A stretch of DNA of 10,711 nt from Chloroflexota bacterium (GTDB taxonomy: Bacteria > Chloroflexota > Anaerolineae > Anaerolineales > Anaerolineaceae), in assembly GCA_029265085.1 (NCBI GenBank), contig JAJUJY010000143.1, positions 1 to 10,711 of the forward strand, read 5' to 3'. The notes under the pieces were generated by a model, which saw nothing but the letters and a program-made list of their open reading frames with translations, had not been told where the DNA came from and did no database searches. The stretch's first letter is position 1; every line of letters starts with the position of its first letter. Below are positions 6,982-10,711 of the stretch, in pieces. A program made the translations under genes and the position numbers.

Positions 6982-7734
6982 ATGCTTGTAGTAAAAGACC
7001 TAACAAAAATTTACGAAGGCGGGGTTTTAGCCCTGGATAAAGTCAGCTTTGAAGTGCCGAAAGGTCAATTTTTGGCAGTCATTGGATTGAGCGGTTCTGG
7101 AAAATCAACCCTGTTGCGCTGTATAAATCGACTCGTTCCACCAACCTCCGGTAAGATTTATTTGGACGATATGGATGTAACATCGGCATCTCAAGATGAG
7201 CTTCGGTTAATTCGCCGCAAAATTGGCATGGTTTTCCAGCATTTTAATCTCGTTCAAAGATCGACAGTTCTTACTAATGTTTTAGCTGGAAGGCTAGGGT
7301 ATGTAAACCCGGTATGGAGCTTGGTTAATCGATTTCCAAAATCGGATATTAATAAAGCTGTAAAACAATTAGAACGAGTTGGTATTGCCGATAAGGCAAA
7401 TTATCGAGCTGATGAATTAAGCGGTGGTCAACAGCAACGAGTGGGTATTGCACGCGCAATGATGCAAGACCCAGAAATGATCCTGGCAGACGAACCAGTT
7501 GCCTCATTGGATCCGGTGTTGGCCCATAGTATTATGCAGTATTTGGAACAGATTAATCGCGAGGATGGGGTAACTGTTTTGTGTAGTTTGCATTTTCTAG
7601 ACCTTGTCCATCGTTATGCAGATCGTGTGATTGCACTCAATCAAGGCCAATTAGTTTTCGATGGCCTACCCCAAGAAATTGATGATAAGAAATTTAAAGA
7701 TATCTATGGTCGGGATGCCGAGCGAGTAGGATAA
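6982..7734 (+). CDS. phnC: Phosphonate/phosphite-type ABC transporter ATP-binding protein, PhnC-type
   Basis: The ATPase that powers the importer from the cytoplasmic side. Counting from the ATG at 6982 (250 residues), it has Walker A GLSGSGKST (35-43), the Q-loop in MVFQHFNL (Gln86), the signature LSGGQQQR (146-153), Walker B ILADEP (167-172) and the switch His204. GRLGYVNP followed by a Trp and SLVNRFP (about 103-119) is the helical-domain segment typical of PhnC and separates it from other amino-acid or metal ATPases. A TTG three codons upstream (6973) is an alternative start. I prefer the ATG because family members begin with a short MLVVKDLTK-like strand, although its Shine-Dalgarno is poor (GGA, 4 nt away). 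The stop codon lies 2 nt before the permease start, so the two are probably translationally coupled. Confidence 0.93.
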   Translation: MLVVKDLTKIYEGGVLALDKVSFEVPKGQFLAVIGLSGSGKSTLLRCINRLVPPTSGKIYLDDMDVTSASQDELRLIRRKIGMVFQHFNLVQRSTVLTNVLAGRLGYVNPVWSLVNRFPKSDINKAVKQLERVGIADKANYRADELSGGQQQRVGIARAMMQDPEMILADEPVASLDPVLAHSIMQYLEQINREDGVTVLCSLHFLDLVHRYADRVIALNQGQLVFDGLPQEIDDKKFKDIYGRDAERVG

Positions 7735-7736
7735 AG

Positions 7737-9560
7737 ATGAAAACTGTAAAAAAGAATCAACAACTATTCCGATCACTTGGTATTGGGTTGGCAGTCTTTT
7801 TGGGCATGATCATCTATGCCTATGGTTTCCAGGTGACTAAAGTTAATTTAGACGAGACGCGATCTCCTCGCCGCCAAGAACAGCTGGTTCGAATTTTGCG
7901 GGCACTGGCAAAACCTGATTTGGTGAAATACGAACAGGAAGAATTTTTGGTAAGTGACAAAATTATGGTGCCATGCCCAGTTGGTGGATTTGTTCCTGAA
8001 ACTCCTGATAAAAATTCACCATATATTGTTGTTACCCCTCCGTGTGCAGCGCCAGGAGAAAAAGTCGTTGTAGAAGGCTATAACTTTGAGCCGAATACGA
8101 AAGGGCCATTGAGTTTTATTCCGCCAAGTGAAGTAACTTTACCATTAGGAACGTTGGAAACCAATGAAGAAGGGTATTTTTCATTAGAGGTTAAGTTGCC
8201 CAAGCGAGAAAGCGCAGAACCCCAACAAATTCGTGCGGTCACTCGGAAGAATATTGGCGCACCTCAATTGTCACAAACCGCAATTGATACTTGGGACAAG
8301 ATCGTTGAAACGGTATTTTTGGCATTACTGGCAACGACATTGGGTACTTTATTTGCTGTCCCATTAAGCTTTTTTGCGGCCCGCAATTTGATGAAAGATG
8401 TAACCAGTCCATTGATTAGCATTGCCTTGAATTTATTACTTCTGCCTGTTGGTTTTTGGCTTGGAATTCAGGTGGCAAGTTGGATTGGGAATGTAAGTGC
8501 GTTGGTTGGCGGCCAGTGGTATCTAAATCTGATCGGTGCAATTTTGTGTCCGGTCTTATTTGTTTTTATCTTTCGATGGGCAATGCCTCAAGAAGAGATA
8601 GAATTACCAACAACAACTACACGCGTATTAAGGGCAGTTGTTTTGGCTGGTGGTATATTTATCGCGATCTTTGGGTTGTTTTTCTTTTCTCGGTTTACCC
8701 TTTTCTTGGGTGACACTATTGCCCCAAAACTAGCTGGTTTTAACTTTATTGGAACCTTTATTTCTGACCTCGGCGATATTCTTGGCATGTTAATCACCGC
8801 GATTGTTGCAATTGCAGGAGCGGGTTTTGTGAGCAGCCTGGGCGATCGAGCTGGAAAATTGATCACCCGCAAAACCTCGATTACAGGATCGCGTATTTTG
8901 ACGATAATATTGTCAACCGCTGCGGGTATTGTTTTGGGGTTACTTATTATGGCTGTTGTTGATTGGTTTTATCAATTCAACAATCCAGCTGTTACATTGT
9001 ATTGGCCGATGGGGATCGGTGGCGCATTTGGTTTATTCCTTTCGTTAAGATTTAAACCAAAAGATTCATTACCAGTAGGGCTCGTTATTTATTATCTTGC
9101 CAGAACGCTTTTTAATGCTTTACGATCAATCGAAGCATTAATTATGGTAAGTGTTTTTGTGGTTTGGGTAGGAATTGGCCCATTTGCTGGTGTGCTTGCT
9201 TTATCATTACATACCATTGCTGCACTTGCAAAACTGTATTCCGAGCAAGTTGAGAGTATTTTGGCTGGACCGATTGAGGCGGTTAGCGCAACTGGTGCAA
9301 ATCGCCTACAGACGATTGTGTACGCAGTTATCCCCCAAATTATCCCGCCATATATATCATTTACCATGTACCGATGGGATATTAATGTTCGTATGTCCAC
9401 AATTATCGGATTTGCAGGCGGTGGTGGAATTGGCTTTTTGTTAATTCAAAATATTAACTTGCTTAATTACCGGGCTGCCAGCGCACAAATGTTAGCAATT
9501 GCTTTGGTTGTTGCGTCGATGGATTACTTGAGTTCGCAAATGCGAGAACGTGTAATATAA
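7737..9560 (+). CDS. phnE: Enlarged PhnE-type ABC transporter permease with Ig-like domain and split transmembrane core
   Basis: A 607-residue permease, about twice the usual PhnE length (near 270). One membrane helix (about 13-32) leads into an extracytoplasmic region (about 60-175) with Cys80 and Cys103. It contains an Ig/TIG-like strand pattern from APGEKVVVEGYNFEP (105-119) to EEGYFSLEVKLPK (144-156). The PhnE core starts at TVFLALLATTLGTL (192-205) through AARNLM (214-219), is interrupted by about 235 residues with roughly six further hydrophobic segments, and resumes at ARTLFNALRSIEAL (455-468) and GPFAGVLALSLHT (481-493). The EAA loop that docks on the ATPase is EAVSATGANRLQ (514-525), with IPQ (532-534) after it. 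The C-terminal helices match ordinary PhnE. The frame is open throughout, so this is not a misassembled fusion of two frames. It starts 2 nt after phnC. The role of the added parts is unknown. Confidence 0.9.
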   Translation: MKTVKKNQQLFRSLGIGLAVFLGMIIYAYGFQVTKVNLDETRSPRRQEQLVRILRALAKPDLVKYEQEEFLVSDKIMVPCPVGGFVPETPDKNSPYIVVTPPCAAPGEKVVVEGYNFEPNTKGPLSFIPPSEVTLPLGTLETNEEGYFSLEVKLPKRESAEPQQIRAVTRKNIGAPQLSQTAIDTWDKIVETVFLALLATTLGTLFAVPLSFFAARNLMKDVTSPLISIALNLLLLPVGFWLGIQVASWIGNVSALVGGQWYLNLIGAILCPVLFVFIFRWAMPQEEIELPTTTTRVLRAVVLAGGIFIAIFGLFFFSRFTLFLGDTIAPKLAGFNFIGTFISDLGDILGMLITAIVAIAGAGFVSSLGDRAGKLITRKTSITGSRILTIILSTAAGIVLGLLIMAVVDWFYQFNNPAVTLYWPMGIGGAFGLFLSLRFKPKDSLPVGLVIYYLARTLFNALRSIEALIMVSVFVVWVGIGPFAGVLALSLHTIAALAKLYSEQVESILAGPIEAVSATGANRLQTIVYAVIPQIIPPYISFTMYRWDINVRMSTIIGFAGGGGIGFLLIQNINLLNYRAASAQMLAIALVVASMDYLSSQMRERVI

Positions 9561-9584
9561 CCAATTTGTTTTCATCATAATGAT

Positions 9585-9623
9585 AAAATACATCCCAAAC
9601 ACTATGTTGGGGTGTATTTTTTT
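9585..9623 (+). terminator. Strong rho-independent terminator of the phnDCE operon
   Basis: AAAATACATCCCAA (9585-9598) pairs with TTGGGGTGTATTTT (9607-9620) as a 14 bp stem with one G-U pair and an 8 nt loop, ending in an uninterrupted run of seven T (9617-9623). It starts 25 nt after the permease stop codon. It lies only 32 nt before the next gene start, so it also bears on expression of the glycosidase gene. Confidence 0.88.
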
Positions 9624-9655
9624 GATTTATTTCATCCCAAAATCAAGAGGTGCAA

Positions 9656-10711
9656 ATGTCAATTCATCAATTGAATTCCATGGTCCATCATGATGGATCG
9701 TTTAATTATGTCATCAAGAACACAAACCGATTGCAAATCAATGATGCAGTAGAAATACGAGTGCGAGGATCAATAGCTGCACCTATTCAAAAAATTTTTT
9801 TACGCACTTTTCCTAATGGTGAGGAATATTTTCAGGAAATGACGATTGCTTATGAAGATGATATTTGCCGGTGGTGGAAAACCAATTTGGTATTGACTAT
9901 GCCTGTTAACCATTATCGGTTTTTAATAGTGACCGATCAAGATTTTATATGGTTAAACAGTCGTGGTGTTACCCGTTCTTTGCCTACGGACCATGAAGAC
10001 TATAAGATTTTGGCAGGATATCTGGCTCCTGAGTGGATAAAGGATTGTGTATTCTATCAGATTTTCCCAGATCGATTTTTTGATGGAGATGAAACCAATA
10101 ATGTTCGCGATCATGAATTTGAATATCGAGGAGTGTTCGCAAGTCATAAATCGTGGGGAGAATTGCCGACCCATGAGTGGCCACAATCTGGTGTTGAATT
10201 CTTTGGCGGCGATTTGGTAGGAATCAAAAGCAAGTTGGATTATTTAAGTGATTTAGGGGTAAATGCTATCTACCTAACTCCGATATTTACTTCGTATAGC
10301 AATCACAGATATGATGTTGTCGATTATTTTCATGTTGATAAACATTTAGGCGGTAACCAGGCATTAACTGAATTGGTAGCAGCAATTCATGAGAGCCAAA
10401 GCAAAATAATTCTCGATATTGTGCCGAATCATTGTGGAGCAGCACACCCCTGGTTTATTGAAGCCCAAAATGACGCAAATGCAGAATCAGCAGAATTTTT
10501 TACGTTTTATAACCACCCCGATGAGTATGAATCCTGGTTAGGCGTGCGGTCTTTGCCAAAATTGAATTATAAAAGTAGTCGTTTACGGGAAATCATGTAT
10601 GCGGGTGAAAATTCCGTTTTTCGTACGTGGTTGAAAAATCCCTATCTGATCGATGGATGGCGTATTGATGTGGCAAATATGTTAGCGCGTCAGGGGCCGG
10701 ACCAGCTTGCC
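9656..10711 (+). CDS. GH13 alpha-amylase-family glycosidase, MalZ/neopullulanase-like (partial, C-terminus outside window)
   Basis: The first 352 codons of an open frame that continues past the right edge. The start is ATG with an AGAGG Shine-Dalgarno 5 nt upstream. Residues 1 to about 115 look like an N-terminal beta-rich CBM34-type domain. The catalytic barrel begins at VFYQIFPDRFFDG (132-144), followed by GGDLVGIKSKLDYL (184-197), NHRYDVVDY (216-224), conserved region I DIVPNH (254-259) and region II DGWRIDVAN (333-341), where Asp338 is the expected nucleophile. WLGVRSLPKLNY (294-305) and the GENS segment near 317-320 resemble E. coli MalZ in order and spacing. No signal peptide is seen, so a cytoplasmic maltodextrin-degrading enzyme is likely. 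The general acid Glu and third carboxylate lie outside the window. Neopullulanase or cyclomaltodextrinase are alternatives. Confidence 0.9.
   Translation, partial: MSIHQLNSMVHHDGSFNYVIKNTNRLQINDAVEIRVRGSIAAPIQKIFLRTFPNGEEYFQEMTIAYEDDICRWWKTNLVLTMPVNHYRFLIVTDQDFIWLNSRGVTRSLPTDHEDYKILAGYLAPEWIKDCVFYQIFPDRFFDGDETNNVRDHEFEYRGVFASHKSWGELPTHEWPQSGVEFFGGDLVGIKSKLDYLSDLGVNAIYLTPIFTSYSNHRYDVVDYFHVDKHLGGNQALTELVAAIHESQSKIILDIVPNHCGAAHPWFIEAQNDANAESAEFFTFYNHPDEYESWLGVRSLPKLNYKSSRLREIMYAGENSVFRTWLKNPYLIDGWRIDVANMLARQGPDQLA

Noticed and set aside
9092..9400. Minus-strand 102-codon frame inside the permease gene
   Set aside because: Antisense to the conserved EAA-loop region of PhnE, with no recognisable domain.
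7737..9560. The long permease as two PhnE genes fused by a sequencing error
   Set aside because: A single frame stays open throughout, only one EAA loop is present, and the insert does not show a second complete permease by eye. An ancient duplication is left open in the findings.

Overview
The window most likely comes from a bacterium of the Chloroflexota, probably an Anaerolineae-like lineage. This is an inference from style, not from a marker gene. The DNA is AT-leaning, both substrate-binding lipoproteins carry long Thr/Pro/Glu-rich linkers after the lipobox Cys, as is common in that phylum, and the genes are tightly packed transport and catabolic operons. I see no RNA gene, insertion sequence, CRISPR array or integrase, and no gene-free stretch longer than about 205 bases.

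Left block (1-3959, minus strand): one compact operon reading glpK (glycerol kinase), glpA-like (FAD glycerol-3-phosphate dehydrogenase), sdhB/frdB-like iron-sulfur protein, sdhC-like cytochrome b and an sdhD-like anchor cut by the left edge. Gaps are 3, 13, 12 and 12 nt. Glycerol would be phosphorylated to glycerol 3-phosphate and oxidised to dihydroxyacetone phosphate, with electrons passing to the quinone pool. The GlpA protein lacks the C-terminal [2Fe-2S]/BFD-type domain of E. coli GlpA, and no glpB or glpC follows. Instead an intact SdhB/C/D set follows. Either this is an undescribed hybrid dehydrogenase using an Sdh-type electron-transfer module, or a succinate dehydrogenase/fumarate reductase whose A subunit lies beyond the left edge is co-transcribed with the glycerol genes.

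Middle (3960-5609): a divergent regulatory region of about 200 bp holds a TATAAT box for glpK and a cluster of AGGAT-type repeats. It is followed on the plus strand by an orphan UgpB-like sugar/glycerol-phosphate binding lipoprotein without adjacent permease genes.

Right-centre (5610-9623, plus strand): a phnD-phnC-phnE type ABC importer for phosphate, phosphite or a phosphonate. A hairpin after phnD probably lets the binding protein be made in excess. The permease is about twice the usual PhnE length: it has an extracytoplasmic Ig-like domain, and about 235 residues with extra membrane segments are inserted into the transport core. A strong intrinsic terminator closes this operon.

Right edge (9656-10711, plus strand): the first 352 codons of a GH13 alpha-amylase-family enzyme, closest in remembered sequence to MalZ/neopullulanase-type cytoplasmic maltodextrin hydrolases, cut by the window end.
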